The notes under the pieces: model-generated | What the model was told of the DNA's origin: nothing | Database searches by the model: none | Seen by the model: the letters and a program-made list of their open reading frames with translations, nothing else | Program-made: the position numbers and the translations under genes | Part shown: in pieces, positions 11,008-21,836 of the stretch | Layout of the letters: each line of letters begins with the position of its first letter | Numbering within the stretch: the first letter of the stretch is position 1 | Source: Liopterus haemorrhoidalis | Lineage: Eukaryota; Arthropoda; Insecta; Coleoptera; Dytiscidae | NCBI GenBank assembly: GCA_963971575.1 | Contig: OZ020611.1 | Location: 225,548,260-225,612,259, forward strand | DNA length: 64,000 nt | Reading direction: 5' to 3'

Positions 11008-11860
11008 ATGGATATTACTCGTGAGGTTTTCGTTGGATGATTTTTTACGATTTTAGTAAAGGCCTAACTCAACAATAATGCATAGATTTACTTCGTTCAA
11101 CTTTTGGTAATGAAGCACCATCATAAAAGATTATTTACAATTGGTTTGCAGAATTTCGTCGTGATCGTGTGTCCGTCAGTGATGAATCTCGTGAAGGTCG
11201 ACCAAAATCGGATGTGACTCAAAAAAACACGGATACTGTGCGCAAAACGATTGAAGAAAATCGGCATGTGATTTATCATATGAACCAGAAAAACTAGGCA
11301 ACAATCTACTGTTTGGTCTTCCAAGATGAACCGAAACCCACAAAAGTTGTTCGTTCACGAAGAACTTCCAAGAAAATGATTGTTTCTTCGGTTGTACCGG
11401 ACGTGTCGCCACCATTCCTTTAGAGGATCGGAGTACAGTTAATGCTGAATGGTATAAAACAATTTGCTTGTCAGAAGTCATCGACAAAATCAGGAAAAAC
11501 AACCAAAAACATCGAATCATTCTTCAGCATGACAATGCAAGCTCCCACACAGCACGTCAAACAATTCATTATTTGAAGGAGAAAAACATCGAATTGATGT
11601 CTCCTTGCCCATATTAGCCTAATTTATCACCAAATGACTTTTTTTTTGTTCCCCAATGTCAAACAAAAAATGCGTGGACAGCGATTTTCATCACCTCAAG
11701 AGCTGTTGAAGCCTTCGAAAACCATGTTTTTGAGATATCATCTTCAGAGTGGTTCTCGAAACAAAAAATGTTTCGAGAATTGGTTTGAATGCATGCAAAA
11801 GTGTATAAATCATAAAAGCGAATATTTTGAAAAGTATAAAATGGTTTTTTCGAAAAAAAA
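11008..11860 (+). pseudogene. mariner transposase, broken (M1, mellifera-like)
   Basis: The start at 11008 gives MDITREVF. Shifting frames then give blocks matching mariner transposase: the helix-turn-helix part (GLTQQ-like, SDESREGRPKS-like), a mid part like DEPKPTKVVRS, the second-Asp block HDNASSHTARQ, the third-Asp block SPNDFFLFPNVKQKMRGQRF, and the end NWFECMQKCINHKSEYFEK. The wording of the last blocks resembles the mellifera/cecropia-type lineages. There are many stops and frameshifts, and about 60 codons between the helix-turn-helix and the core are missing. The flanks (about 10755 and 11890) share a weak AAGTTTTTA-like inverted repeat, possibly the old TIRs. Confidence 0.7.
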
Positions 11861-11905
11861 AATATTTTTAGCTTTTGTAAAAACTTAAAAGGTAGCCCTC
11901 GCACG

Positions 11906-12966
11906 GAAGGAGGACCACGCAAACCTTAGTGGTTGTGTACCCGAACATAGCGCACCCCGATTTTTTCGTTTACGTCTCCGACTCACCTCCCCATTGATTT
12001 TCGAGATGCCATATAGCCTATGTTTCGATCTCGTCTTTGTTCTGTCAGCACACTAAATTCTGAAAAAATATGGCAGGCCGTTTTTACGTGAATCTTGGAC
12101 ACACAGACAGTCTGATGAATAGTAACTTACAACCATATGAAATGGGTAGAAACGAAGAATGTGGACGTCAAAATAAAAAGACGAATGAAACAATTCTAAA
12201 TTCAAATTTAATTATATAGATATACAAAAAATTACGCTAATCATTGTTATTTGCTCATGAACCATTAACTAAAAATTGTCAACGCCATAACATTCCAAAA
12301 ATCTCATAAAATCACCTACTGTTATCACATTCCAGTGTATTTGTTGAAATAATAACTGTCAAAAAAGCTATCTCATTACAAATAATTACCCTAAAACTCG
12401 TGAAAATCACCATTAATCATTTACGTTAAAACATATCGCAAAAATGTCCAAAAAACGACATTTTAATTACCAAAATATCAGCCGCATAGAGAGGTTGTGA
12501 CAGGCACAACAGCGTACAGCGACATTTGCTAGCACCGGCTATTAGGGTGAAATACATCGAGAAATATTTTTAAATTGTCGTCTAAACATTCTGCACACGT
12601 GTGCGATATCACGTGGTGTTTACAACGTTAGCAGGACGGGCTAACATACGCCCCCATGTGGAATTCGTTTAATTAAAAAAAATTATATTACATTCCTGAT
12701 TTTTTAAATTTTTACAAAGTTTGTTTTTGTTTGTCGTTTGTCAAAGTTTTAAAACGTGGTAAAGCTTCGGAAAATACGTGGTTGGAACGTGGTGATTTTT
12801 GGGGAATAGTTTTTTATTTTTGTTAATATTGGGAAATAATATTGATACTAAACATGTTGTGGCAAATAGTTTTGATTAATTTGTAATGGATCGGTAGCGC
12901 ACGCAGAGAGCTCGGAGAACAAACAAAATAAAAACAATCAACAAAACGTCTCTTTTCACATGTCAA
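11906..12966. other. No gene recognised
   Basis: No reading frame or repeat was recognised. Patches at 11890-12060 and 12500-12660 are less A+T-rich but match nothing elsewhere in the window. The last eight bases (CATGTCAA) form the left target duplication of the next element. Confidence 0.4.
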
Positions 12967-14128
12967 CAGGGCCGGATTTACACAACGCGAGGCCCTAGGC
13001 TACTAAAATTTTTATTCCCTTTCAATAGACCACCTCCTTTTTAGGGTTTTGTAAGTATGACCAAAAAACCCTTATACTGTCATTTGGTGGTCTGTCTGTC
13101 TATCTGTCTGTCTGTTCGGTAAAAATTGTAGCCAAACGGCTAAACCTAGAGACTTGAAATTTGGGATGCTTATAAAACTCTTTGACCCGCACATCGGAAA
13201 AATACTAAAACATCTAAAAAAACATATCCCCCTAAAAATATAAATAAATATATGCTCATCGAAAAAAAAAAATATATTTTTTTAAAATTCTGATAGGGTA
13301 TCAAAAGCCCTTAGTACGTTGATTAACGATCAAAATTTTATTTTTGCAAAATAAATTATTTTGACGCGATTTTAGCCAAAATGTGCAAAAAAAAATTCCC
13401 ACTCCCTGTAGCCCAGATGGTTTAAACTAAAAATCTGAAAAAATTCTAAGTAATGTACATTTGTGTGAACCGGAATAGAACAGCAGAAATTTTTGATCAG
13501 ATTATTTTTTCTGAAAATAACGCATTTTTTGTGTTTTTAACTAAAATATGTTAAATATTTAATTCGTTATGTAACACAGTAGATAAGTAGGCATTCGTAG
13601 CATTGTGCATTTAGTCGTTTATTTGTGATTTGCAAACTAGAGTTCGAATCCTGTCAATTTTAATTTTTCTGTTTTTTTTTCATTTTTATTTTGTTTAAAT
13701 TATTTTGTCAAAATTATAGTTACATTTTGGTAAATGTTGCATTTAATTTTTAAAAGCGTAAATTTAATAACCAGTGGGAAGTGTTCTATTACGTACATTT
13801 AATTCTATGTTTGAATGTATACGAAATCAGAGGGCGGGGCTTATGATTTAAGCAACCAATGGAAGTCATAGGTGCAATTTTCAAAATCTTAATGAACCTT
13901 GCTATAAAAAAAAAAATAAAATACTGCACATATTTAGAAACTTAAATAATGGTATTAGGCATTTGAATTAAAATTCATAAAAAAATATTTTGACATAAAA
14001 TTTGTTTTGGGATGGACTGTGTTTCTTGAGTTTTAGCAATTTTTAAATATTTTTTAAACATTGAGGCCCTTTGTACTTAGGAGGCCCTAGGTTTAAGCCT
14101 ACTTAGCCTATAGGGAAATCCGGCCCTG
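12967..14128. mobile_element. hAT-like MITE interrupted by a Helentron copy
   Basis: The ends are CAGGGCCGGATTT at 12967 and its complement ending at 14128. The flanking 8-mers CATGTCAA (12959-12966) and CTTGTCAA (14129-14136) match at seven of eight positions, fitting a hAT insertion. Inside each end is an AGGCCCTAGG motif. The original element is only about 186 bp, because 13038-14013 is a later Helentron-like insertion. No coding sequence. Confidence 0.7.
13038..14013 (+). mobile_element. Helentron-like element, copy A3
   Basis: Plus-strand copy of family A. The 5' end (TTTTTAGGGTTTTGTAAGTA) is followed by a GTCTGTCT tract (13090-13115), then GTAGCCAAACGGCTAAACC and the family core. It stops after TAAAATTTGTTTTGG, about 75 bp short of the hairpin end seen in other copies, so it is 3'-truncated. 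It sits inside the hAT-like MITE 12967-14128, so it is younger than that element. A B-box-like GAGTTCGAATCC lies near 13640. Confidence 0.65.
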
Positions 14129-14136
14129 CTTGTCAA

Positions 14137-14452
14137 ACGTCATTTTTTTCATATTTAGAAAGAGAAAGATATCGCAGGGGTCAAATCTAGCGAATAGGGT
14201 AGATAAGGAAGCAGTTCCTAGGGCAATTCGACTAATTTGGCCGTTGCAATTGCGGACGAATAAGTTGATGCATTGTCATGTTGGAACAGATTTTTCTTTT
14301 ACAAAAGAAGCCGCTTTTCCGTCAACTCAGCGTGTAATCGATACAATAAAGCTGCATAATATTATCCTGTGATTGTTTTGTCCTTTTACAAATATTCAAT
14401 TCTAGAAAATCGTGATCATGACCTTTCCGGTCGAGGGAACCCTTTTTGCCTT
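14137..14452 (-). pseudogene. mariner transposase fragment (M10)
   Basis: Read on the minus strand it gives, across frames, GKVMITIF, KGQNNHRI, then FQHDNASTYSSAIATAKLVE and a block like LLPYLPYSLDLTP. These correspond to the GKVM, second-Asp (HDNA) and YSPDLAP regions of mariner transposases. The second Asp is present; the third is lost (SLDLTPAI). The wording is closer to SETMAR/GVQW-type mariners than to the other copies here. It is only a central fragment and is heavily mutated. Confidence 0.55.
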
Positions 14453-14474
14453 CTTCGGATCACGTCTGCCAAGA

Positions 14475-14716
14475 GAAATTAATAATTATTTGTGAAAATT
14501 GTGAAATAAAGAAAAGCACAATTCAGAAACGGTTAAAGGTAGCGGCCTGCGGCTGGAATTTTGGATTATTCGTGGTTTATTTATGACCGGTTGCTAAATT
14601 AAGAATTATCCCTAACTCAAGTTACTTGAGTTAGACTCTACGTTAGCAACCTGCAATTAGTCTAGAAAAAAATTTGGGGCTTTAATCGTTTTACGAGTTT
14701 TGAGATTAAGAGACTT
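14475..14716 (+). repeat. Dispersed repeat unit, first of three
   Basis: Contains TTTGTGAAAATTGTGAA, AAACGGTTAAAG, TTTTGGATTATTCG and GGGCTTTAATCG in this order. The same order recurs at 16374-16545 and again at 16546-16680. The LINE 14720-16373 separates the first unit from the others and probably inserted into the array. The family is unknown. Confidence 0.5.
14586..14651. repeat. 66-bp hairpin MITE-like insertion
   Basis: GGTTGCTAA at the left and its complement at the right enclose a near-perfect palindrome (CTAACTCAAGTTACTTGAGT). The other two units of the surrounding repeat (16374 onward) lack this segment, so it looks like a tiny foldback insertion. Confidence 0.45.
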
Positions 14717-15145
14717 TTTTAATAATAATAATATGTTTATTTTAGTTTTTTGTACATATACATATACAGTAACTTACGTCAAAAAAAAGTATACAATATA
14801 CAAAATATATAAAATAAAGAAATATATATACATAGATTCTGTTTCAGTCTATATTTCCGATATCCATTAGGAATTCTTGAATATCGTAATAAGCACCTTT
14901 TAAGAGAAAATTTTTAATATTCCTCTTAAAGTGGTTCTTATTAAGACTGGTTAATGATGTAGGCATCTTGTTGTACAGGTCAATGCCTATAAACAGAGGT
15001 GGCTTCCTACTTGCTCTGTATCTACAAAATGGCACAATAAAGCTATCCTTAGTCCTAGTGTCGTAATTATGATTGCTCAATTTTTTTTATTTTTTTTATT
15101 TTATCATTTTCCTTAACATATAGTAGTACATTTAAAATATGAAGT

Positions 15146-15605
15146 CAGTGACGGATCTTCGCATGAGACAAAAAAGACATTTGTCTTGGGCCCGTAATTT
15201 TCAAGGGCCCGGATTTGGGAGGTGAGGTATTTTTTTTTTTTGCTCTTCACTTGGATTTGTGAGGTGAGGTCCTTTTTTTTTGCTCTTCACTTGGATTTGG
15301 GAGGTGAGGTCTTTTTTTTTTGCTCTTCACTTGGATTTGGGGGGTGAGGTCCTTTTTTTTGCTCTTCACTTGGATTTGGGGGGTGAGGTCCTTTTTTTTG
15401 CTCTTCACTTGGATTTGGGAGGTGAAATCCTTTTTTTTTTGCTCTTTACTTGGATTTGGGAGGTGGGGACCTTTTTTTTTGCTCTTCACTTTGAACGCCT
15501 CTAGGTTGAGGGCCCGTAAAACATAGGTTGAGGGCCCGTAAATCATAGGTTGGGGCCCCAAAATCAAAAATGTCTTGGGCCCGGCGAAGGCTTGATCCGC
15601 CACTG
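15146..15605. mobile_element. hAT-like element with internal minisatellite, inserted in the LINE
   Basis: The ends are CAGTGACGGATC and its near-complement GATCCGCCACTG, flanked by perfect 8-bp duplications TATGAAGT (15138-15145 and 15606-15613). Next to the ends is GGGCCC-rich sequence. The centre is a minisatellite (15235-15490). An element of similar build, with a different sequence at its ends, is at 56298-56616. The 8-bp duplication and CAG...CTG ends suggest hAT. No coding capacity. Confidence 0.75.
15235..15490. repeat. Minisatellite, about 40-bp unit, six to seven copies
   Basis: The unit is TGCTCTTCACTTGGATTTGG followed by GAGGTGAGG and a T run of 8-10. Copies differ mainly in T-run length and a few bases. 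All apparent open frames across it are repeat translations, not genes. Confidence 0.85.
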
Positions 15606-16373
15606 TATGAAGTGATGGAACCGGTAGAATGGCGAGCTGTTTAAATAGTTCCTTACAATGGGCATAGGGTTTTGCACCAGACATTATTCTAACAATTCGT
15701 TTCTGTATTTTAAAAATTCGAACAGAACAAGATGCGCTACCCCACAACATAATTCCATAATTAATTATAGATTAGAAGTGGGAGAAGTAAACCATTCTAA
15801 CGATCTCATCGGACACATTATATTTTAATTTTTTGATTATGTATACTATGCTGTTTAATTTATTGGAAATGTAGCCAATGTGGTCTGCCCAGCTAAGCTT
15901 AGCATCCAGCTGGAACCCAAGAAACTTCACAGTGGTATCCTGGTAGACTGCATTATTGCTAAGTTGTCTATTCATATTAAAAATGACTGTTTTGGTTTTG
16001 TCACGATTTAGACTGCGGCCATTACTGGTGAACCATTGTAAAGCTTACTCTTGTGTAGTGCTGATTACCTGCTGGGCATCCTCACAGTCAACAGCGTTGT
16101 CGATGAAAGATGAATCATCGGCAAACAGTATTGTTGTGGCCGCCATATTTTCAGGCAAATCATTTATATACGATATGAAAAGGAACGGTCCAAGTATAGT
16201 TCCTTGTCCTATTCCTATATTTACGAATCTGGGCGAGGAAAAGGTATTTTTATACCAGACCTATTGCTTCCTGTTAGATAGGAAGTTTGTCAGCAGGTCT
16301 AGTGTATTGCCTCGAATGCCATAATAGAGCAATTTTTTCCGGAGTTTTTCAGGGCACACGCAGTCAAAATGGC

Positions 16374-17459
16374 ATACTTTACATTATTTGTAAAAATTGT
16401 GAAGTAAAAAAACAATACTACTTAAAAACGGTTAAAGACAGCAACCTCCAGTTAGATATTTTGGATTCTCCGTAGTTTATTTAGGCTGGGAAAATTTTAG
16501 GGCTTTAATCGCTTAAATCATTTTGAGATTACGATATATATATTTTAAATGACATTATTTACATCATTTGTAAAAATTGTGAATTAAAAAAAGCATAACT
16601 TAAAAACGGTTAAAGAAAACGACCTGAGGATAGAATTTTTGTATTCCCCGTAGTTTACATTGTCTAAAAAAAATAAAAAATTGATGCCTTATTCGTTATG
16701 CGTATTTTAAAATTATGACAAATTTTAATATGGCGTGATTTATAGAAATTTTCATTTTCGCATGGACGTATCATAAAAACGAAAAAGAACTGCTGTTGAA
16801 ATTTTTGAAACCTCGAGGTCCCAATTGACATTGAAATATTTTGAAACAAAAAAAATGTTTCATTTTTTTTTTTATATATTTTTGAAAATTTTGATAAATC
16901 CTAACTAAAACGTGATAAGAGATAGAAATCTGCGGTTTGAATTTTTAAAATTCTCTTACATTGTTACACTAAGTACACTAAGTACACTTACATTGTTACA
17001 CCAAATTTTTACACTAAGTAAAAATTTGGACTTGAAAATGGTCAAAAATCAAAAAAATCGTAAGGGGTAGACCTTAAATAAATCGTTATTTAAAGCAAAA
17101 CATTTTTGTCTCCAATTTTATTGAAAATTGGTATAAATATGTATTTTTGATCGTCGATCAACAAAATTGGGTCCATTATGAAGTTTGGGCAAAAGTTTTA
17201 GAATTATAGGCAAAAAACTGAACCAAATCAGCTCTAGCTAAAAAACTAGAAATGCATGAATTTTTAAAATATTTTTTACATAATCCTCACCCCAAAATTA
17301 GCTTAAAACTATATTTTGGTTAAAAGCGGATCCAAAAATATTTTGGTGAATATTTAAAAATTTTTGGGATTTTTTAAATCTTGTTGGAAAATTGGTGTAC
17401 TTATAAATTTTTAGCCTTGGATCTTTCGAGTTACGGTTTAAAATTTTGGTATTTACAGC
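16374..17459. other. Remaining dispersed-repeat units and unassigned sequence
   Basis: 16374-16545 and 16546-16680 are the second and third units of the repeat seen at 14475-14716 (TTTGTAAAAATTGTGAA and AAACGGTTAAAG). 16680-17459 is A+T-rich with no recognisable gene; its right part may belong to family B copy B2. Confidence 0.45.
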
Positions 17460-17952
17460 AAAAAAAAAAGTAAAAAACCAGCTGTTGCCATCACAAAGTA
17501 CTTGTTTAATTTATACTGCATTAGCAAAAAAATCTCAAATAAAAGTTGTTAGTTATTGCTTTTATAGCAACAAATTTCTCTGTTGTGAATTATTCGCAAA
17601 AATCTTAAAACCAACACGAGTAAACTCCCATTTATAGCTAACCGATTTTTACCAAAAGTTGATCAACTCATGCCATTGATGTCAAAAGCTTAAATATGAA
17701 GTTTAATAAAAATCCTTTTAGCCGAATTTGCTCTGCACCTGTACACGAACCGACAGACAGAACGCCAGACACACAAACAGACAAACAAACAGACAGAAAG
17801 ACGGACAGACAGCAGACAGACCGACATCATGCTAAAGATAGTCAAAACGTTATGTAGAGACCTCAATTCGTGGACATCCATCGAAATCTCGAAATGTCCA
17901 AATCGGTATGATCACAATACCTTCCTTATATATGTTGGTGGTCGGTAAAAAG
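17460..17952 (-). mobile_element. GTCT-repeat element, family B copy B2
   Basis: Minus-strand copy. The right end reads ACCGACCACCAAC in complement, followed by the AAGGAAGGTATTGTGATCAT block, an imperfect ACAG tract (17750-17820), GCAAATTCGGCTAAAA and TTGATCAACTTTTGGTAAAA. It diverges from B1 in the distal half, so the left boundary is approximate. Confidence 0.5.
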
Positions 17953-18808
17953 GACAGTCCACAAAAAGGATCAAGCCGATGATATGTAAGCCTGCCTCCT
18001 TTTTAAAACTGTCGTTATAAACTAATATTTACTTCTTATCTATCATCTTCATTAATAAAATGTAAGGCTATATCTGTTTTATTTAATTTTTAGATCGAGC
18101 GCTTTGTGAACCGCTCGGCTTGTGCGCGTGATCCCGTCCAAGCTGGGCAATACTTACTCGGCGTGTTACATTACGCGGTACATTACAAGATCAGCTTGCT
18201 AATCTGGAAGCACTTTAATGTTTGAACAAACTATACATGCATTTATTTTCACTGTATCTCTAGACCCGAAAATCATACCACGCCACTGGTCCCAATTTAA
18301 AATAAATATACTAGATTTTCTTTGAAAAATACTGCTTTAAAATAAACTTATTTTTCTGAAAACTTAAATTTTAAAATAATGAATACAAAATTAATAAAAA
18401 GTAGCTAAAACTTGGAACATAATATCCAGAAATGGCAATCATATAATCTGAAATTTTTATCAAGTGGCGCCGCAACGACTGTGTGGCTAAAGCATAAACT
18501 AAATTGCTGTCGTAAAGAAACCGCATTTGATGTGCAAAAGAGTTGATGGCATTGCAGATTATAAAGTATAGTAAAACCGGAATGTCTTTATTGTCTTAGC
18601 ATGTCTGAATATGGGACGAAGAGAAAACTATTTCTCCATTATTAATTCTCTATTCATATTTATGATTGTCCTAATTTTTCAAATGTTTGATGACTACTAT
18701 GAATATTTATTAGTTTAGGTAACGACGTAATTGCTAATTATAATGGAGGAATCCGAGGAATTATTGATACCATAAGTTTTGTATGCGTAAATCAATTATT
18801 CAAAATAA
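17953..18808. other. No gene recognised
   Basis: A+T-rich apart from a patch at 18090-18200. No reading frame, repeat end or RNA-gene signature. Confidence 0.4.
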
Positions 18809-19007
18809 GCCGGTCACTGTGGCGCAGTCGTTAGCGTAGCAGTCTCCTTCTTGGCCATGGGGGGCTCGGGTTCGAATCCCGGTTATGGCATGGATATTTT
18901 GTGTTGTCCAAAAAATGTACATTGTAATATTCTGTAACATTTTCAAAATAAAATTGCTTCTACTGGACAATGGCCTAGGTAGCTAAGTCCAAACATATTT
19001 AAAAAAA
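18809..19007 (+). mobile_element. tRNA-derived SINE
   Basis: The head has both RNA polymerase III internal promoter boxes: the A box TGGCGCAGTCG (18820-18830, fits TRGYNNANNNG) and a perfect B box GGTTCGAATCC (18869-18879), with wording typical of tRNA-headed insect SINEs. A non-tRNA body follows (TGTTGTCC, AAATGTACATTGTAATATTC, TGGACAATGGCCTAGGTAGC). It is not a functional tRNA gene: the distance between boxes is too long and there is no acceptor stem around the B box. The target duplication is not clear because both flanks are A+T-rich. Confidence 0.75.
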
Positions 19008-19015
19008 TATATATA

Positions 19016-20050
19016 CAGGGTGTTTGTTTGAAACGGGGCACCCCGAAAATCTCCTTTATTTGTAAAGATACAAAAAATCTTCAGAACAAAAGTTAAACTA
19101 GACAAAAAGGCTCATCTAAAGGTTACTATAAGAATTCTGAGGCACTTCCTGTTTCACCGGAAATGATGTCAACTTTTGATCTAGCATAGGGAATCGATAA
19201 TTTTATATTTTTTTCCTAAAAGTACATTAAATTAGCTTTACAATGACACCAAAAAGTCATATTTTTATGTTAACCATTTCAAAATGGCGACCATTTATTT
19301 ACAAAATAATAATCAACATAAGTTTTACAAAGTTGAACGTAGCAAGCTTTGAAAACAATAAAAAGAGAAACAAAATATCTCTAAAATAAACTGTTATAAC
19401 TAGTTATTATATGAAATAACATGAAATACAGTTTGGGGGTATTTAAAAGATTGTATCGGATAACACCAACGACGATAGAAGATTTAGAAGAAAGGGTTAG
19501 AAGTGCAATCCGGGATATCCAAGAGTGTACTCTTATAAGGGCGATGGAAGAGTTTTTATTAAGAATGAGAAAATCTGTGGACAATAATGGTGGTTTGATC
19601 GAACATATGTATTTTTTTTTTTTTTTGTAAAATAATTGTAAAAAGTAATAGTTTTTTTTTTTTTCTAAATAGTCAAATAGTTTATTTTAGAGATATTTTG
19701 TTTAGTTTTTTATTGTTTTCAAAGCTTGCTACGTTCAACTTTATAAAACTTATGTTGATTATTATTTTGTAAATAAATGGTCGCCATTTTGAAATGGTTA
19801 ACATAAAAATATGACTTTCTGGTGTCATTGTAAAGCTAATTTAATGTACTTTTTGGAAAAAAATATAAAATTATCGATTCCCTATGCTAGATCAAAAGTT
19901 GACATCATATCCGGTGAAACCGGAAGTGCCTCAGAATTCTTATAGTAACCTTTAGATGGGCCTTTTTGTCTAGTTTAACTTTTTAAGATTTTTTGTATCT
20001 TTACAAATAAAGGAGATTTTCGGGGTGCCCCGTTTCAAACAAACACCCTG
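19016..20050. mobile_element. Foldback element with arms of about 375 bp (Tc1/mariner-type TA insertion)
   Basis: The two halves, 19016-19392 and 19676-20050, are long inverted repeats with only scattered mismatches. The ends are CAGGGTGTTTGTTTGAAACG with TA on both sides (19014-19015 and 20051-20052). The central 280 bp contains a transposase tail (see next entry) and T-runs. TA duplication and CAGGGTGT ends suit the IS630-Tc1-mariner superfamily; arms of this length are unusual. Confidence 0.75.
19421..19630 (+). pseudogene. Transposase C-terminal tail inside the foldback element
   Basis: The frame contains ITPTTIEDLEERVRSAIRDI and ends NNGGLIEHMYF. This resembles the last 50-60 residues of IS630/Tc1-mariner-like transposases, where an L-E-L-R-RI region is followed by R-R--CI---GGHFEH. 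No catalytic residues are present. The surrounding element is therefore a deletion derivative of an autonomous transposon of this superfamily. Confidence 0.5.
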
Positions 20051-20344
20051 TATATTCAAAATAGTGTGGTTGATTTAGTCTTGTAAAATCACTAGATAAA
20101 TATTCACAAAAAGTGTGAATTTTAACACGTTTCAGGATTTTGTAGGTATTTAATAAGTGTAAGAAGCATGGATGGGGATGAGTCGGGAGTCGAAACTTTT
20201 TAGAGGATTCGGAATTCGGGGTCGAGAGTTGGAAAAACTCTCGACTCTCGACTCAGTTTTTAACAGGGAAGATAACAAATCGAAATCGAAAACAAAATAA
20301 TGATATTACCAGAATTTTTTAAAGAACGGAAACTGAAACAACAT

Positions 20345-20741
20345 TATATTTATTTATTTATTTAACCAGTAACTATACAAATTTGTACAGTAGTGCGCAA
20401 ATCCAGTTACATAGAAATGGGGAAAAAATACAAAACAATTATCAGAAAGAAAATTAAAATTAAAATTAAAAATCAGAAAGAATAATCAGAGGAGATTTGA
20501 TCGAGACTTACAAAATATTAAGTGGACATTATAACTGCGAAGCTATCCCCAGCATCTTTATTAGAAATACTAACTCTCGATTGAGAGGTCACAGCGCCAA
20601 ACTGAAGAAAGATAAACAGCGTCTGCTAATCAGGCAAAATTTTTTCTCAAATCGAGTAGTTGACAGGTGGAATAACCTTTCCGTGTCAGCTATTGAATCA
20701 AGAAATATAAACTCATTTAAGAACAAAATTGACACAGATAA
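20345..20741. mobile_element. LINE fragment with inverted parts (twin priming?)
   Basis: 20345-20470 is a LINE-like 3' end on the minus strand: its ATTT-repeat tail and the CTATACAAATTTGTACAGTA block recur at 31097-31200. From about 20478 the plus strand encodes a reverse-transcriptase C-terminus: RGDLIETYKILSGHYN, NSRLRGHSAKLKKDKQR, NFFSNRVVDRWNNLS and NINSFKNKID. C-terminus and 3' end in opposite orientation is what twin-priming inversion yields, but two unrelated fragments remain possible. Family C starts at 20742 and cuts the frame. Confidence 0.55.
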
Positions 20742-21836
20742 CCCAGCAAACATTCAACTAACGGCCGAATGCCGGCAAACTGCTTTTACTGTTGGTAAAT
20801 TGCTGGCACCAAAAGTAAGTGCAACGCCAGTATTAATAATGTACTTCACATTTGTATTTCGCATTCCGCCTATACGAAGTACTTTACCAGCATTTTATAA
20901 GCACTCCTTATTTGTATTAATCCAAGCAAACATTTTTATACGGACTATCGTCTCTTCTTCACTCATACTTTTTACTTAAAACTAAACTTTTTTTGAATGT
21001 AATAATTTGAAAAGTCTGATTGTTCTTAATCATAAAACGCCCTAACCGCGTGGCCTTGGAGGGCCAGTACAAGGTGATACGTGTTGGTGGACAGTTTGTC
21101 AAGATGTGTATTTAAATAGTTATTGTTTTGTGAACATTATACAGTTTTTTATTGTGATTTGTGTGTGTTTTATTAGATTTAAGGACGTAGTTTACACAAA
21201 CTGTTTCATGTTAAATTGTTTAATTTTTAGTTTAGTTAAATCATAGTTTTTTTCATGTAATAAAATTATCAATTATTAATAAATCTGTTACAACCCAGCA
21301 AACATTGAACTAACGGCCGAACGCCGGCAAACTGCTTTTACGCTGGTACATTGCTGGCACCAAAAGTAAGTGCAATGCCAGTATTAATAATGTACTTCAC
21401 ATTTGTATTTCGCACTCTGCCTATACGAAGTACTTTACCAGCATTTTATAAGCATTCCTTATTTGTATTAATCCAAGGTTATTTCTAGCGAGCCAGTGCT
21501 TATGTTTATAACTTTTTTTGAATGTAATAATTTGAAAAGTCTGACCGTTCTTAGTCATAAAACACCCTAATGGCGTGGCCTTCGAGGGTCGGTACAAGTG
21601 ATATTCTGTGAGTTCAAGTTGGGACGTGTTGGTGAACAGTTTTTAAAGATGTTTGATATTTGAATAGTTATTGATTGTGAGCATTATACAGTTTTTTATT
21701 GTGATTTCTGTGTGTTTTGTTAGATTTAAGGACGTAGTTTACACAAACTATTTCATATTAAATTGTTTAATTTTTAGTTTAGTTCAATCATAGTTTTTTT
21801 CATGTAATAAAATTTTCAATTATTAATAAATCTGAT
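20742..21836 (+). repeat. Tandem duplication of the 5' part of family C
   Basis: 20742-21293 and 21294-21836 are near-identical. Each begins CCCAGCAAACATT and runs to CTGTTACAA or CTGATACAA. In copy C2 this segment occurs once (57460-58014). The second unit lacks about 15 bp around AGCAAACATTTTTATACGG, which the first and C2 share. Confidence 0.75.

Larger units (their letters stand above)
14720..16373 (-). pseudogene. LINE (Jockey-type) reverse transcriptase, 5'-truncated and broken
   Basis: Minus-strand translation from 16373 gives FDCVCPEKLRKKLLYYGIRG, a broken block like GQGTILGPFLFISYINDLP, then the catalytic FADDSSFIDNA (normally FADD) and MNRQLSNNAVYQDTTVKFLG. It continues with KLSWADHIGYISNKLNSIVY and, past a stop, GIMLWGSASCSVRIFKIQKR. 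A C-terminal piece SNHNYDTRTKDSFIVPFCRY lies at 14850-15075. The order matches the reverse-transcriptase palm and thumb of Jockey-superfamily LINEs. The endonuclease and ORF1 are missing. The 3' end (14720-14845) is A+T-rich with a short TTA-repeat tail. A hAT-like element (15146-15605) interrupts the reading frame; removing it reconnects VPSLH with ILNVLLYVKEN. Confidence 0.75.

Noticed and set aside
15280..15526. Repetitive frames with LFTWIWEV-type units
   Set aside because: Translation of the minisatellite inside the hAT-like element 15146-15605.
18820..18885. Possible functional tRNA gene
   Set aside because: A and B boxes are present, but the spacing and flanks do not fold into a cloverleaf and a SINE body follows.
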